Assembly: GCA_025934735.1 (NCBI GenBank)
Contig: JAICWP010000004.1
Coordinates: 186,001 to 250,000, forward strand
DNA: 64,000 bases
DNA from: Terriglobales bacterium
GTDB taxonomy: Bacteria > Acidobacteriota > Terriglobia > Terriglobales > Acidobacteriaceae
Reading direction: 5' to 3'
This document shows positions 34,511 through 44,780 of the stretch, in pieces; positions within the stretch are counted from its first letter, which is position 1; each line of letters starts with the position of its first letter. The position numbers were made by a program, and so were the translations under genes. The notes under the pieces are model-generated. The model saw nothing but the letters and a program-made list of their open reading frames with translations, ran no database searches and was not told the origin of the DNA.

Positions 34511-36898
34511 ATGAAAAGCTTGGGGAAATTGGGCGTATGGATGTTAGCCGCACTCGTAGTAATGAGCGCGGCGGCGATGGCGGACGATGATCCGCCCAGC
34601 CGCGTGGCGCGGCTGCAATACATGTCGGGACAAGTTTCATTACAGCCCGGCGGCGAGAATGATTGGGTCCCGGGTGTGCTCAACCGGCCCCTGACCACCG
34701 CGGACCGCGTGTGGACGGACAAGGAATCCAAGGCGGAACTGGACCTGGGCAGCGCCGCTCTGCGTGCGGGCGCTGAAACCAGTGTGACGCTAACCAACGT
34801 CAACGACAACACTGTGCAGGTGGAACTCGACCAGGGCACTCTGGATTTGCGGGTCCGACGCCTATATGACGGCGAAATCTACGAGATTGATACGCCGAAC
34901 CTGGCCTTTACCATCCTGCGCTCGGGCGAATACCGCCTGGACGTGGATCCCAATGGGGACCTGACGGTGGTCACGGTGTGGCACGGTTTGGGCGAAGCCA
35001 CCGGCGAAGGCCGCAGCGTGCGCGTCAAGGGCGATCGCCAGGCGCGCTTTACCAACGGCACTTCGCTGGAACACCAGATTTCCGACGATCCGGAACGCGA
35101 CGGTTTTGACGACTGGTGCCGAGTGCGCGACCGCCGCGAGCAGGAATCGGTGTCCGCGCGCTACGTTTCGCCGGACGTGATTGGCGCTGAGGATCTCGAT
35201 CGGTACGGGCGCTGGCAAACGACGCCCGGTTACGGCGCAATGTGGGTACCGGCCGTGGCGCCTGGCTGGGCTCCTTACCATAATGGACATTGGGCCTGGG
35301 TTGAGCCCTGGGGCTGGACCTGGGTAGATGACGCGCCTTGGGGATTCGCCCCCTTCCACTATGGCCGTTGGGTTTATGACGACGGTTATTGGGGTTGGGT
35401 GCCTGGTCCGCGAGTCGAGCGCCCTGTTTATGCTCCCGCGCTGGTAGCGTGGGTGGGCGGAGGCGGAGTCAGCGTGGGCATTTCGGTGGGAGAAGCGCCG
35501 ACCGTGGCCTGGTTTCCATTGGGTTATGGCGAGCCTTATGTGCCACCGTATTCGGGCAGCCGCAATTATTTCCGCCAGGTGAACGTTTCCAATACCCGCA
35601 TAACCAACATCACGCAGGTCACCAACAACTACTACGTCAACAACAGCAACACCAACATTAACCGGACGACGGTAGTCAACAACAACACCACCATCGTGAA
35701 CAACAACGTGCACAATAACGTTCACAACAATGTGCATATCCGCTATGCCAATGAGAAAGTGCCGGGAGCGGTAACCGCGGTACCAGCTACCGCGATGGCT
35801 AGCTCACAGCCCGTGGCTCGGGCTGCGTTGCGGGTTCCGCCCGGACAATGGAAGCGGGCTGAGGTGGCGGTCGCGCCCCCCGTTGCTCCTTCCCGCGCCA
35901 GCGTTTTAGGCGCCCGTGCTGGTGCTCACGCGGTTGCACCGCCCACACGCGCCATAACGCGGCAGGTGGTGATGAAGGCTCCGGCTCCTCCTCGGCCAAT
36001 TCCCTTCTCCGCGAAGCAGGAGGCCCTGCAGCATAATCCTGGGCGTCCTCTGGATCGCGATACGCAACAGGCTTTGCGCACCCGAATCGCACGGCAGCAG
36101 GTAAATCAGCCCGGCAGGGTGGCGCAACAGGAGCCGTTTAGCAGCCGGCCAGGCAACGGACAGCCGGCTGTGAATCAGCCTCAGCCACGGCAGCAGATGC
36201 CAGAGGCGGAGCGCGGTTACCGTCAGCCACCGGCCAGGCCGGCAGTTCAGCAACAGCAACCTGCGGCCGGAAGAGGCGTTGCTCATCCTCCAGAGAACCG
36301 TCCCGCGGCAAATGGTGAGCAGATGGCGCCCGCATACCGCCAGGTGCCCCGTCCGCCGCAACAGGGCAATGGCCAACAGCCTGGCTTCCGCTCCTTCGGT
36401 TCGCCGCAAGGACAGTCGCACCCCGTGGCGCAACCACCGGCGCAGGAGAACCGGCAGCAGCCCGGATTCCGCTCCTTCGGCTCGCCACAAGGGGAGTCGC
36501 GTCCGGTGCCGCAATCGCCGGCGCAGGGCAACCGGCAACAGCCTGAAGCCCGCCCGGTCGAGTCGCGGCAAGCGCAGCCCCATTCCGTGCCGCAGCCTCC
36601 GGCTAACACAGGAAGCGGCGAACGTAACGGGCGCAGCATGGATAACCCACAGCCGCGGTATCAGGGCAGCCAGTCGAACGCTGCACCGCAGTCCACTCGC
36701 GGGAATCAGGGTTCGCCCGCAGCTCGTCCCAGCAACTCCCGGCCGAGTTCCGAACCGGTTCGCGTAGAGCGGCCCGCTTCCCGGCCGGAAGCGGCTCCCA
36801 GCAGCGGACGCGAGGTGCGCTCGCAACCGTCCAGCCCACCGCCGCCGTCGCATAAACAAGAAACAAAGGGCGAGTCAAACAAGGACAAGCAGCACTAA
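34511..36898 (+). CDS. DUF6600-like secreted surface protein, Pro/Gln-rich
   Basis: This 795-residue protein has a signal peptide (ending AAAMADDD), a FecR-like beta domain (about residues 30-190: QVSLQPGGENDWVPGVLNRPL through VRVKGDRQARF) and then a Trp/Tyr/Pro-rich block with repeated GRW..Y, GHWAWVEPWGWTWVDDAPWGFAPFHYGRW, the YXWXP pattern of DUF6600 proteins. An Asn-rich linker (NNNVHNNVHNNVH) follows, then about 350 residues rich in Pro, Gln, Arg and Ser, probably disordered. A role as a structural envelope or surface protein is likely but unproven. ATG 34511 is preceded by GGAGC. A strong terminator follows. Confidence 0.85.
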   Translation: MKSLGKLGVWMLAALVVMSAAAMADDDPPSRVARLQYMSGQVSLQPGGENDWVPGVLNRPLTTADRVWTDKESKAELDLGSAALRAGAETSVTLTNVNDNTVQVELDQGTLDLRVRRLYDGEIYEIDTPNLAFTILRSGEYRLDVDPNGDLTVVTVWHGLGEATGEGRSVRVKGDRQARFTNGTSLEHQISDDPERDGFDDWCRVRDRREQESVSARYVSPDVIGAEDLDRYGRWQTTPGYGAMWVPAVAPGWAPYHNGHWAWVEPWGWTWVDDAPWGFAPFHYGRWVYDDGYWGWVPGPRVERPVYAPALVAWVGGGGVSVGISVGEAPTVAWFPLGYGEPYVPPYSGSRNYFRQVNVSNTRITNITQVTNNYYVNNSNTNINRTTVVNNNTTIVNNNVHNNVHNNVHIRYANEKVPGAVTAVPATAMASSQPVARAALRVPPGQWKRAEVAVAPPVAPSRASVLGARAGAHAVAPPTRAITRQVVMKAPAPPRPIPFSAKQEALQHNPGRPLDRDTQQALRTRIARQQVNQPGRVAQQEPFSSRPGNGQPAVNQPQPRQQMPEAERGYRQPPARPAVQQQQPAAGRGVAHPPENRPAANGEQMAPAYRQVPRPPQQGNGQQPGFRSFGSPQGQSHPVAQPPAQENRQQPGFRSFGSPQGESRPVPQSPAQGNRQQPEARPVESRQAQPHSVPQPPANTGSGERNGRSMDNPQPRYQGSQSNAAPQSTRGNQGSPAARPSNSRPSSEPVRVERPASRPEAAPSSGREVRSQPSSPPPPSHKQETKGESNKDKQH
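36374..36616 (+). repeat. Three tandem 81-bp coding repeats
   Basis: Three consecutive 27-codon units begin at 36374, 36455 and 36536. The first two start QQPGFRSFGSPQG and are nearly alike; the third (QQPEARPVESRQAQPHSVPQ) is diverged. They sit in the disordered tail of the DUF6600-like protein and are a candidate site for length variation between strains. Confidence 0.8.
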
Positions 36899-36918
36899 AC
36901 CAAGGTTCCATTCTTCTC

Positions 36919-36950
36919 AGCAGGGCGCCTCCGGCGCGCCCTGCTTTTTT
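36919..36950 (+). terminator. Rho-independent terminator
   Basis: GCAGGGCGC (36920-36928) pairs with GCGCCCTGC (36936-36944) around CTCCGGC, followed by six T. It lies 21 bases after the DUF6600-like stop. The remaining bases to 37199 show no gene or other element. Confidence 0.9.
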
Positions 36951-37199
36951 ATTGCTCAGAAATATCCGACGAACGCGCCAACGCCAGTGGTTCTGCCACG
37001 CGTGTTGTTGCTATGCTTGCGGGCTCGAAAGAGAGTTCATGCGAAGCAGGCAAGCTGCGGGAACACCGCGCGCATGGTAACGTATCCCGGTTCTCCGCAC
37101 TTCCCCAGGTTTGGGAGCAGCGCCACGACGTGTTCCTGAAATCGCCGCCTGGTTATCGAAGTACAACCCATAGATTTCATCCCGGCCGGTGAGCACATT

Positions 37200-37886
37200 G
37201 TGAACAAGCCGAAACCACAGCCGAACCTACGCGAGCGCACGCGAGCGTCTTACGACACCCTGGCGGCGGAGTATGCGTTCCGCATTTATGGCGAACTGAG
37301 CGGCAAACCGTTCGACCGGGAGTGGCTCGATGATTTTGCCAAACGCGCGCAGCCTCTGGGTCCGGTTTGCGATTTGGGCTGCGGCCCCGGTCATATCGGC
37401 CGCTATCTTCAGGAACGTGGGGCCCGAGCAGTTGGTCTGGATCTTTCGTTCGGCAACCTGCAGCAGGCGCGGCAACTGAATCCCCGCCTGAAATTGGTTC
37501 AGGGCGACATGATGGCTTTGCCCTTTAAGGGCGAGAGCCTCGGCGGAATCGCGGCCTTTTATTCCATCATTCACCTCGAGCGCCGCGAAGTTCCAGCCGC
37601 GCTGCGCGAAATGCGGCGCGTGCTCCACTCAGGTGGATGGCTCCTGTTGGCTTTTCATCTGGGTAATGAAACCCTGCATGAAGAACAGTTGTGGGGCTAC
37701 GCCGTGGATTTTGACGCCACCCTGTTCACAGTGGCAGAGGTGGTCCAGCAACTCAAGGAGGCCGGGCTGGTGGTGGAAAAAGCTGAGGAACGCGATTCTA
37801 CTCGCCGGAGGTGGAATATCAGAGCCGGCGAGGATACATCCTGGCTCACCGGCCTTAGTCGTGGACAATGTCCCTTGCTTTCGTAA
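37200..37886 (+). CDS. Class I SAM-dependent methyltransferase
   Basis: This 228-residue protein has the Methyltransf_11/25 pattern: motif I VCDLGCGPGHIGRYL, motif II VGLDLSFGNL, the middle KLVQGDMMALPF, and post I GGIAAFYSIIHLERREVPAALREMRRVLHSGGWLLLAF. It is of the small-molecule type and its substrate is unknown. It starts at GTG 37200 and its stop lies seven bases from the end of the convergent Fn3 protein gene. Confidence 0.87.
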   Translation: MNKPKPQPNLRERTRASYDTLAAEYAFRIYGELSGKPFDREWLDDFAKRAQPLGPVCDLGCGPGHIGRYLQERGARAVGLDLSFGNLQQARQLNPRLKLVQGDMMALPFKGESLGGIAAFYSIIHLERREVPAALREMRRVLHSGGWLLLAFHLGNETLHEEQLWGYAVDFDATLFTVAEVVQQLKEAGLVVEKAEERDSTRRRWNIRAGEDTSWLTGLSRGQCPLLS

Positions 37887-37892
37887 TAAAAA

Positions 37893-39263
37893 TCACTGTG
37901 AGTTCGCGGCAGCTGGGACTGCATGCGCGGCGCTGACCGGAATGGATAGGCTTTGGTCGAGGCGCAATTTCATGCCCGACTGCGCCGGAATCTCCACGTC
38001 CTTGCCCTGGGTGGCCAGCACATAACCGCCTCCGGCGATAGCGCCAATGGCCAGGCCCTTCAGGGCGCTGCCAAAGATCAGGCCCGCAACGGTGCCTAGT
38101 CCCGCGCCAATCCCGACGTCTTTAGCCACCGTTTTGCCACCTGTGCTGGAGGTAACTTCTCCTTCGCTGCCGGCCTTCTTATCGTGCACCGACAGGAGCG
38201 TGGCTTCCACCGGGAAAGACTGATGGCTGGGCAACGTTATGTCTCTAAACCGGAAGGCGAGGCGTCCTTTGCCGCGCACCATGGGAAGAGTTTTGCCCTG
38301 TTCAGATTCTGTAACTTCGCCGTTGATGACCGTACCCGCCGGTATGGCCACTTCGCCATTGGCCGCGTGCACAGGCTGGGCAACCACGGCAGTAAAAGTA
38401 TCCCCGGTCTTGGCGGTTTTGCTGGAAAGCGCGTCCTGCAGCGTGGCGTCAATTTCCGTGCCCGCCGGTACGCTCAGTTGAGCGGCCGCGGGTTTGGCGG
38501 CGGAAGCAGCGGTTCGGCTCTGCAGTTGTGGGCTGCCGGATGCGACTTCTTGCGGGGCTTGGTCGAACACCGGCTGCGCCCCGGCGGCCACCGTCTGAAA
38601 GCGGGCTTCCTGGTTGCGCGTGTCCTGCCCAGTATCAACCTGGAAGTAGTATGTGGCCGCGCTCTTCAATCCGGAAAGATGCACGCGGTGATAGGTATTG
38701 GCGCCGGGCGATTCCGCCGTCTCATTCAGGGTGCCCGGGCTGGTACCGTAGTAAACCTTGCTGGGCACCGGCGCGTTGGTAGACCAGGTGATAACGGCGG
38801 AGCTGTCGTCGGCATATTGAATGCTGGGGCCTTTGCTAATTGTGGCCGCTACCGGTTGGTTCAAGCGAGCCGGCTGAAGATTGCGCTCGGCAACGGCGCC
38901 GCTTGCGACAGTCTGGAAACTATTGCTGGCCAGGGTCGAGGGCGTGCCAGTATCAATACGGAAGTAGTAGGTGGTAGAAGGCTGCAGGTTCTGCAGGTCT
39001 ACTCGATGGAAGGTGCGACTGGTACGGTTCTCCGCCACCTGGGTCAAATTTTTCTCGCTGGTGCCGTAATAAACGCGAGATTCGGTGGCAATGTCGGTTG
39101 TCCAGGTAACCACGGCAAACTGATCGTCCGCATATTCAACGGTGGGGCCCTGGGTGACGCGGGCCAGGGGCGCAGCTGAAGCTGATGTGGGCGAGCTCTG
39201 GGCGGTCGCCAGCGCTCCCCATGCCAGCACGCACACCATTGTGGCAGTCCGAACTCTCCTCAT
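37893..39263 (-). CDS. Secreted protein with two fibronectin type III domains and C-terminal glycine zipper
   Basis: This 456-residue protein has a signal peptide (ending ATAQSS), two Fn3-like repeats of about 100 residues of the purple-acid-phosphatase N-terminal kind (GPTVEYADDQFAVVTWTTD and GPSIQYADDSSAVITWSTN, each followed by ESRVYYGTS / PSKVYYGTS and STTYYFRIDTG / AATYYFQVDTG), an Ala/Pro linker, a beta domain (VPAGTEIDATLQDALSSKTAKTGDTFTAVV), and a glycine-zipper stretch (GIGAGLGTVAGLIFGSALKG) that may insert in a membrane. The beta domain resembles those I recall from TrbI/VirB10-like or adhesin proteins. No catalytic phosphatase domain is present, so it is a structural or binding envelope protein. 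Confidence 0.82.
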   Translation of the reverse strand: MRRVRTATMVCVLAWGALATAQSSPTSASAAPLARVTQGPTVEYADDQFAVVTWTTDIATESRVYYGTSEKNLTQVAENRTSRTFHRVDLQNLQPSTTYYFRIDTGTPSTLASNSFQTVASGAVAERNLQPARLNQPVAATISKGPSIQYADDSSAVITWSTNAPVPSKVYYGTSPGTLNETAESPGANTYHRVHLSGLKSAATYYFQVDTGQDTRNQEARFQTVAAGAQPVFDQAPQEVASGSPQLQSRTAASAAKPAAAQLSVPAGTEIDATLQDALSSKTAKTGDTFTAVVAQPVHAANGEVAIPAGTVINGEVTESEQGKTLPMVRGKGRLAFRFRDITLPSHQSFPVEATLLSVHDKKAGSEGEVTSSTGGKTVAKDVGIGAGLGTVAGLIFGSALKGLAIGAIAGGGYVLATQGKDVEIPAQSGMKLRLDQSLSIPVSAAHAVPAAANSQ

Positions 39264-39424
39264 AGATGCCTCGCCTGTCCCAATTTTAATGGATTTGCCG
39301 CTTGGTTAGATGCAGAGTTGCCGCCCCGCAGATGACAAAATCTGCGCCCAGTCGCTTCCCGCCGGGCCCAGGGGCACAATAACGCGGGGTGCGCCGTGTT
39401 ACGCGCAGCCACGTGCTGTTGCAC

Positions 39425-39450
39425 CGAGGTGTTTCGCATCTGACACCTCG
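39425..39450. promoter_or_regulatory. Inverted repeat upstream of the site-2 protease gene
   Basis: CGAGGTGT (39425-39432) and ACACCTCG (39443-39450) form a perfect 8-bp repeat with a 10-base spacer, 50 bases before the GTG at 39500. It could be an operator or a leader hairpin. Confidence 0.4.
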
Positions 39451-39499
39451 AAGGCGCAGTCAGCATCTTAAACAGAGAGGCTTTTCGGAGAGGCACGCG

Positions 39500-40636
39500 G
39501 TGCGAGCGCAAATCAAGCTGGTGCGGCTGTTTGGGGTCGAACTAGGGCTGCACTATAGCTGGATTATCATTGCGGTTCTGATCGTGTTCTCCTTGGGAGA
39601 TCACTTTCACATCATCCATCCGGAGTGGACCTCAGGCCTGGTGTGGGGTATCTCGATCCTTACCGGGGTCCTGTTCTTCGTTTTTCTTTTTGCCCATGAA
39701 CTTTCGCACGCGCTGGTGGCCAAGGCGAGCGGCCTGCCGATTCACAAAATCACCTTGTTCGCGCTGGGTGGAATGGCGCAGATCGAAAAAGAGCCGACGC
39801 GGGCCAGCACGGAATTCTGGATGGGCATTGTCGGGCCCATCACCAGCTTTGTCATTGGGGTGGTGCTGCTCGGCATTGCGGTGGCCGGAGGATGGACCTG
39901 GCGCAGCGAGCCACCCACGCCGGCCCTCGCGATTCTGGTCTGGCTCGGATACATAAACATCCTGCTGGCGGTCTTCAATATGATTCCAGGCTTCCCGCTG
40001 GACGGCGGCCGGGTGCTGCGCGCCATCATCTGGGGTATCACCAAGAGCGCCGACAGTTCCACTCGCATTGCGGCGCGCATCGGGCAACTGGTGGGCCTCG
40101 GATTCATTCTGTATGGCATTTTCGAATTTTTTCAGCAGCAGGCCTTTGGCGGCCTGTGGCTGGCCTTCATCGGCTGGTTTCTCATGAACGCTGCCGGAGC
40201 CAGCTACATGCAACTGAAGGCCAGTAATGCACTCGAAGGCGTGAAGGTGGGCCAGGTAATGTCGCAGGAATGCCAACCTGTGGCAGCACACATCTCTCTG
40301 CAGGATTTCGTGGACAACTTCCTGCTGCGCACCGGACGCCGCTGTTTTATTGTCGCCGATAACGGACGGCCTCTGGGCCTGATAACGCCGGCGGAGGTGC
40401 GGCAGGTGCCGCGGGATGACTGGAACGTGACCAGCGTTCAGGCAGCCATGAAACCACTGGAACGCATTCATTCCGTCACGCCGGAGATGCCGGTAATGAA
40501 CGCTATGGAGATCATGGCCCGGGAAGATGTCAACCAGCTGCCGGTGGTCTCGGACGGGCATCTTGCCGGCGTTCTCAGCCGCGCGCACGTGCTGGAGTTG
40601 TTGAGAGCGAAGTCGGAACTGGGGCAAAATCGATAG
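39500..40636 (+). CDS. Site-2 protease family (M50) metallopeptidase with two CBS domains
   Basis: This 378-residue membrane protease has the zinc motif [11 protein letters not shown] (HExxH) in an early helix and the third ligand motif [17 protein letters not shown]. The C-terminal cytoplasmic part holds two CBS repeats ([12 protein letters not shown]... and [16 protein letters not shown]...[17 protein letters not shown]), which in related proteases sense nucleotides. Substrates are usually membrane-bound regulators such as anti-sigma factors; none is evident nearby. The start GTG 39500 has CGGAGAGG upstream; the frame is open 37 codons further but that part has no homology. Confidence 0.93.
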   Translation: MRAQIKLVRLFGVELGLHYSWIIIAVLIVFSLGDHFHIIHPEWTSGLVWGISILTGVLFFVFLFAHELSHALVAKASGLPIHKITLFALGGMAQIEKEPTRASTEFWMGIVGPITSFVIGVVLLGIAVAGGWTWRSEPPTPALAILVWLGYINILLAVFNMIPGFPLDGGRVLRAIIWGITKSADSSTRIAARIGQLVGLGFILYGIFEFFQQQAFGGLWLAFIGWFLMNAAGASYMQLKASNALEGVKVGQVMSQECQPVAAHISLQDFVDNFLLRTGRRCFIVADNGRPLGLITPAEVRQVPRDDWNVTSVQAAMKPLERIHSVTPEMPVMNAMEIMAREDVNQLPVVSDGHLAGVLSRAHVLELLRAKSELGQNR

Positions 40637-40699
40637 TGAATGCTGGTGCTTAGCAGTTGGCCGCTGGTTCGGACGCCCCAACTATGCCATACCAGCTAC

Positions 40700-41044
40700 T
40701 TATTTCTGTGGCCCCGGCTTGGGTGCGGGATTAGTAACCGGAGGAGTCGCCTGCCGCGTAGGCTGGGTTCTGCTCTGCCCCGGCTTCAGCCCTTCCAACA
40801 CCGAACCGCTGCGATGGCGGGAGGCATAAACCGAGAGCGTAACCGAGGTCAGGATGAAGATGACCGCCGACCAGGTGGTCGCCTTCCCCAGCAGGGTGGA
40901 CGAACCACGGGGACCAAAGGCCGTCTGGCTACCCATTCCACCAAATGCCGAGGCGACGTCGCCGGCGTTGCCGCTTTGCAGCAGCACCACGATGATGATG
41001 AAAAAGCAAACCACAATGTGAATGACTGTTACTAACGTGACCAT
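40700..41044 (-). CDS. secG: Protein translocase subunit SecG
   Basis: SecG is a small inner-membrane subunit of the SecYEG channel. The 114-residue protein has two hydrophobic segments (about 3-20 and 56-74) joined by the typical loop VLLQSGNAGDVASAFGGMGSQTAFGPRGSSTLLGKATTW, with the conserved GSQTAFG. The Pro/Gln-rich tail is usual. It lies downstream of tRNA-Leu(GAG) and the glycolysis genes on the minus strand, a widely conserved neighbourhood (gap-pgk-tpiA-secG). Confidence 0.96.
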   Translation of the reverse strand: MVTLVTVIHIVVCFFIIIVVLLQSGNAGDVASAFGGMGSQTAFGPRGSSTLLGKATTWSAVIFILTSVTLSVYASRHRSGSVLEGLKPGQSRTQPTRQATPPVTNPAPKPGPQK

Positions 41045-41115
41045 AACTATGGGTTTACGGGGCGCGTTGCGCCCACCTTTCCTGTTCGACCTACGGGGAA
41101 GCCGAAGCTGAATGG

Positions 41116-41197
41116 TGCGGAAGGGGGGATTTGAACCCCCACGCCTTTCGGCGCCACCCCCTCAAGATGGTGTGTCTGCCAGTTCCACCACTTCCGC
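41116..41197 (-). tRNA. tRNA-Leu(GAG)
   Basis: On the minus strand the acceptor GCGGAAG (41197-41191) pairs with CTTCCGC (41123-41117). The discriminator is A and CCA is encoded at 41115-41113. The anticodon stem CCATC/GGTGG holds the loop TTGAGGG, giving GAG. The variable arm CGCCGAAAGGCG confirms a class II leucine tRNA. It sits between tpiA and secG. Confidence 0.96.
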
Positions 41198-41230
41198 ACA
41201 GGCCGAAAGAATAACGTGAGGTCGGGTTTC

Positions 41231-41239
41231 ATTATAACA
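41231..41239 (-). promoter_or_regulatory. Extended -10 promoter for tRNA-Leu(GAG)
   Basis: The minus strand reads TGTTATAAT, a perfect TATAAT (41236-41231) with the TGn extension, ending 33 bases before the tRNA 5' end. No good -35 box is needed for an extended -10. It may also transcribe secG. Confidence 0.6.
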
Positions 41240-41375
41240 AGCAATTAGCCATTATCACTTGGCATTTAGCCGTTGCAGTGAGGATAGCGGTACGGAAAAG
41301 GTCCGCTCTAGACTGGACGAAACTGAGATAAACCGTGACTGGCCAAACGCTAATAGCCAGGTGCTAATTCCTGGT

Positions 41376-42128
<753 letters not shown>

Positions 42129-42140
42129 TTATTTGTGGTT

Positions 42141-42198
42141 CAGAGGCTAAAGCGCTCTGATAAATCCAGCGTCAGACCCCCGGACTGAACTCCGGGGT
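42141..42198. repeat. Intergenic palindromes between pgk and tpiA
   Basis: CAGAGGCTAAAGCGCTCTG (42141-42159) and ACCCCCGGACTGAACTCCGG (42176-42195, extending to 42198) are imperfect palindromes with the same (A/G)CT(A/G)AA core as the repeats at 14715-14773. They may form mRNA hairpins that separate expression of pgk and tpiA. Confidence 0.5.
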
Positions 42199-42276
42199 TC
42201 CGCGGCGAGACCAGTTTCACTCAAAAGGCGTCCGACCTCGGATGCCTCCCGGCTTGAGTGGCCCTTTCCAGCTACC

Positions 42277-43521
42277 CTACGGCGCGTCCGTTAGCGCTTC
42301 CACTCCGGGCAGCTTCTTGCCTTCCATGAACTCCAGCGAGGCGCCTCCGCCGGTGGAGATGTGCGTGATGCGGTCGGCAACCCCGGCAGCGTGGACGGCG
42401 GAAACCGTGTCGCCGCCCCCAACGATAGAAGTCGCGCCGCTGTTTTCCGCCACGGTGTGGGCCAGGCGCTTGGTTCCATGGGAAAACGGTTCCACTTCGA
42501 AGACGCCCATAGGCCCGTTCCAGACGATGGTGCGGGCGCGGGCCACTTCCGCGCTGAACAGTTCCACGGTTTGCGGGCCGATGTCGAGCGCCATCTGGTC
42601 GGCAGGAATTTCGGTGACTGTGCGGGCCAGTGCGGTCGGATCAATCTTCTGCGCCACCACGTGATCCACCGGCAGCAGGAACTTCACCCCTTTGCTCTTG
42701 GCGTCCTGCAGAATCTGGCGGGCGAGGTCCAGCTTGTCTGCCTCCACCAGCGACTTCCCTACCTGCTGGCCCTGCGCCTTAAGAAACGTGTAGGCCATGC
42801 CGCCGCCGATAAGCAAGGCATCGACCTTGTTCATCAGGTTGCGAATAACGCCGATCTTGTCGCTGACCTTGGCGCCTCCGAGAATCGCGACAAAAGGATG
42901 CTCGGGGTGCTGCATGGCCTTGCCCAGATACTCCAGTTCCTTTTCCATCAGCAGCCCGGCAGCCGATTTCTGCAAGAACTTGGTAATGCCTACCGTGGAG
43001 GCATGGGCGCGGTGCGCCGTGCCGAACGCATCGTTCACGTAAAAATCGGCGAGGTGAGCCAGTTGGCGGGAGAACTTTTCATCGTTGGCCTCCTCTTCCG
43101 GATGGAAGCGCAAGTTCTCCAGCAGCAGGGTCTGGCCTTTTTCCAGCTTCCCCGCCATCTCCTCCGCCTGAATGCCCACGCAGTCCGTGGCGAAGCCGAC
43201 GTTCTCGCCGCGGCCAAGCTGGGTATCGAGCAACATGCGCAGGCGCTCGGCTACCGGGCGCAGGCTCATGCGGGGATTGATCTTGCCTTTGGGGCGGCCC
43301 AGGTGCGAAGCCAGAATCAGCCGGGCTCCGTGGCGCAACGCGTACTCAATGGTGGGCAGGGTCTCGCGAATGCGCGTGTCATCCAGGACACCTCCTTCCT
43401 CTGCTAGCGGCACATTGAAATCTACGCGCATAAAAATGCGGTGGCCGTTTAAGGGCAGGTCGCGGATGGAGAGCTTCCCGATACCTTCACGATGCAAAAC
43501 GGGCTGCCGAGTAGTGCTCAC
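42277..43521 (-). CDS. pgk: Phosphoglycerate kinase
   Basis: Pgk makes ATP from 1,3-bisphosphoglycerate. The 414-residue protein has the N-terminal substrate motif [30 protein letters not shown], and the nucleotide-binding [10 protein letters not shown] and GGGDTVSAV of the C-terminal lobe. It starts at GTG 43521 after AAGGAG and has about 20 more N-terminal residues than usual ([21 protein letters not shown]). It is the second gene after gap. Confidence 0.97.
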   Translation of the reverse strand: MSTTRQPVLHREGIGKLSIRDLPLNGHRIFMRVDFNVPLAEEGGVLDDTRIRETLPTIEYALRHGARLILASHLGRPKGKINPRMSLRPVAERLRMLLDTQLGRGENVGFATDCVGIQAEEMAGKLEKGQTLLLENLRFHPEEEANDEKFSRQLAHLADFYVNDAFGTAHRAHASTVGITKFLQKSAAGLLMEKELEYLGKAMQHPEHPFVAILGGAKVSDKIGVIRNLMNKVDALLIGGGMAYTFLKAQGQQVGKSLVEADKLDLARQILQDAKSKGVKFLLPVDHVVAQKIDPTALARTVTEIPADQMALDIGPQTVELFSAEVARARTIVWNGPMGVFEVEPFSHGTKRLAHTVAENSGATSIVGGGDTVSAVHAAGVADRITHISTGGGASLEFMEGKKLPGVEALTDAP

Positions 43522-43584
43522 AGCGAACTCCTTGCGAGAGCAGTACGCCTCGCTACGCCGGCCAGAGACCGGCTCTTCGTTGTC

Positions 43585-44595
43585 TTAAAGTCCCTTGCTG
43601 GCGAGGAAATTGATGAGATCCCTGACGCGGCACGAATATCCCCATTCGTTGTCGTACCAGGCGATAACCTTCACCAGATTGCCGTTAATGACGCGGGTCA
43701 TGGGCGCATCCACGATGGAAGAGCGCGAGTCGCCGCGGTAGTCCATGGAAACCAGCTCAGCATCTTCATATCCCAGGTAGCCCTTGAGCGGAGTCGAGCC
43801 GGCCGCCTGCTTCATGGCGGCGTTGACTTCCTCTGCTGTCGTCTTCTTCTCCACGTAGGCGACCAGGTCCACCACCGAAACATTGGGGGTGGGCACACGC
43901 ATGGCGAAACCATCGAGCTTACCCTTCAATTCGGGAATCACCAGGTGCAGGGCCTTGGCCGCGCCCGTCGAAGTGGGAATCATGCTGAGCGCCGCCGCGC
44001 GCGCCCGCCGCAGATCCTTGTGGGGGAAGTCCAGGATCACCTGGTCATTGGTGTAGGAATGGATAGTGGTCATGCTGCCGCTGACGATCTTGAAGGAATC
44101 GTTTACCACTTTGGCCAGGGGCGCCAGGCAGTTGGTGGTGCAGGAGGCGTTGGAAATGACGTTGTGCTTGGCGGGATCGTAAACCTGCTGGTTGACGCCC
44201 AGCACCAGGGTGACGTCCTCATTCTTGGCGGGAGCGGAGATGATGACCTTCTTCACCGGCCCGCGCAGGTGCTTTTTGGCGTCGTCGGCGTTGGTGAAAC
44301 GGCCGGTGGACTCGAGCACTACCTGGGCGCCCACCGAGTCCCAGGGCAGCTTAGCCGGATCTTTTTCAGCGAAAACGCGGATGCTGCGGCCGTCCACGCG
44401 AATGCAGTCGGTGCCGGCGCTGATGTCGTTCGGCAAATTGCCCAGGATGGAGTCGTACTTGAGGAGGTGGGCCAGGGTCTTAGGATCGGTCAGGTCATTT
44501 ACCGCCACAAATTCGAGGTTGCGGTCGTTGAGCGAGGCACGCAGCACGTTGCGCCCGATCCGCCCGAATCCGTTAATGCCTACTTTGACTGCCAT
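43585..44595 (-). CDS. gap: Glyceraldehyde-3-phosphate dehydrogenase
   Basis: Gap oxidises glyceraldehyde-3-phosphate to 1,3-bisphosphoglycerate. The 336-residue protein has the NAD motif [16 protein letters not shown], the catalytic Cys in [13 protein letters not shown], the His in IHSYTNDQ, and SSTGAAKA as [12 protein letters not shown] 44595 is preceded by GGAGGCAAT; upstream codons in the open frame are not part of the gene. First gene of the glycolysis run, with a promoter at 44656-44684. Confidence 0.97.
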   Translation of the reverse strand: MAVKVGINGFGRIGRNVLRASLNDRNLEFVAVNDLTDPKTLAHLLKYDSILGNLPNDISAGTDCIRVDGRSIRVFAEKDPAKLPWDSVGAQVVLESTGRFTNADDAKKHLRGPVKKVIISAPAKNEDVTLVLGVNQQVYDPAKHNVISNASCTTNCLAPLAKVVNDSFKIVSGSMTTIHSYTNDQVILDFPHKDLRRARAAALSMIPTSTGAAKALHLVIPELKGKLDGFAMRVPTPNVSVVDLVAYVEKKTTAEEVNAAMKQAAGSTPLKGYLGYEDAELVSMDYRGDSRSSIVDAPMTRVINGNLVKVIAWYDNEWGYSCRVRDLINFLASKGL

Positions 44596-44655
44596 ATTGC
44601 CTCCGTATAAGTGCGAGATGAAGGATGAGCTTGGAGCCGATGATCCAAACAAAAA

Positions 44656-44684
44656 ATCGTAACATCGGCATCGCCGCAGGGCAA
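44656..44684 (-). promoter_or_regulatory. Putative promoter of the gap operon
   Basis: On the minus strand TTGCCC (44684-44679) and TACGAT (44661-44656) are separated by 17 bases, about 60 bases upstream of the gap ATG. Both boxes match consensus at four of six positions. Confidence 0.4.
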
Positions 44685-44780
44685 ATAAGCGTGACACAGG
44701 ATGATGTGACGAGAAGCACATGGCTAGTGGCTGAAACCGAACATTGCCTGCAAAGCGAGGGATGTGTTACAAGGCGGGAG

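Noticed and set aside
42361-43407. 348-codon plus-strand open frame
   Set aside because: It mirrors pgk on the other strand and lacks any motif.
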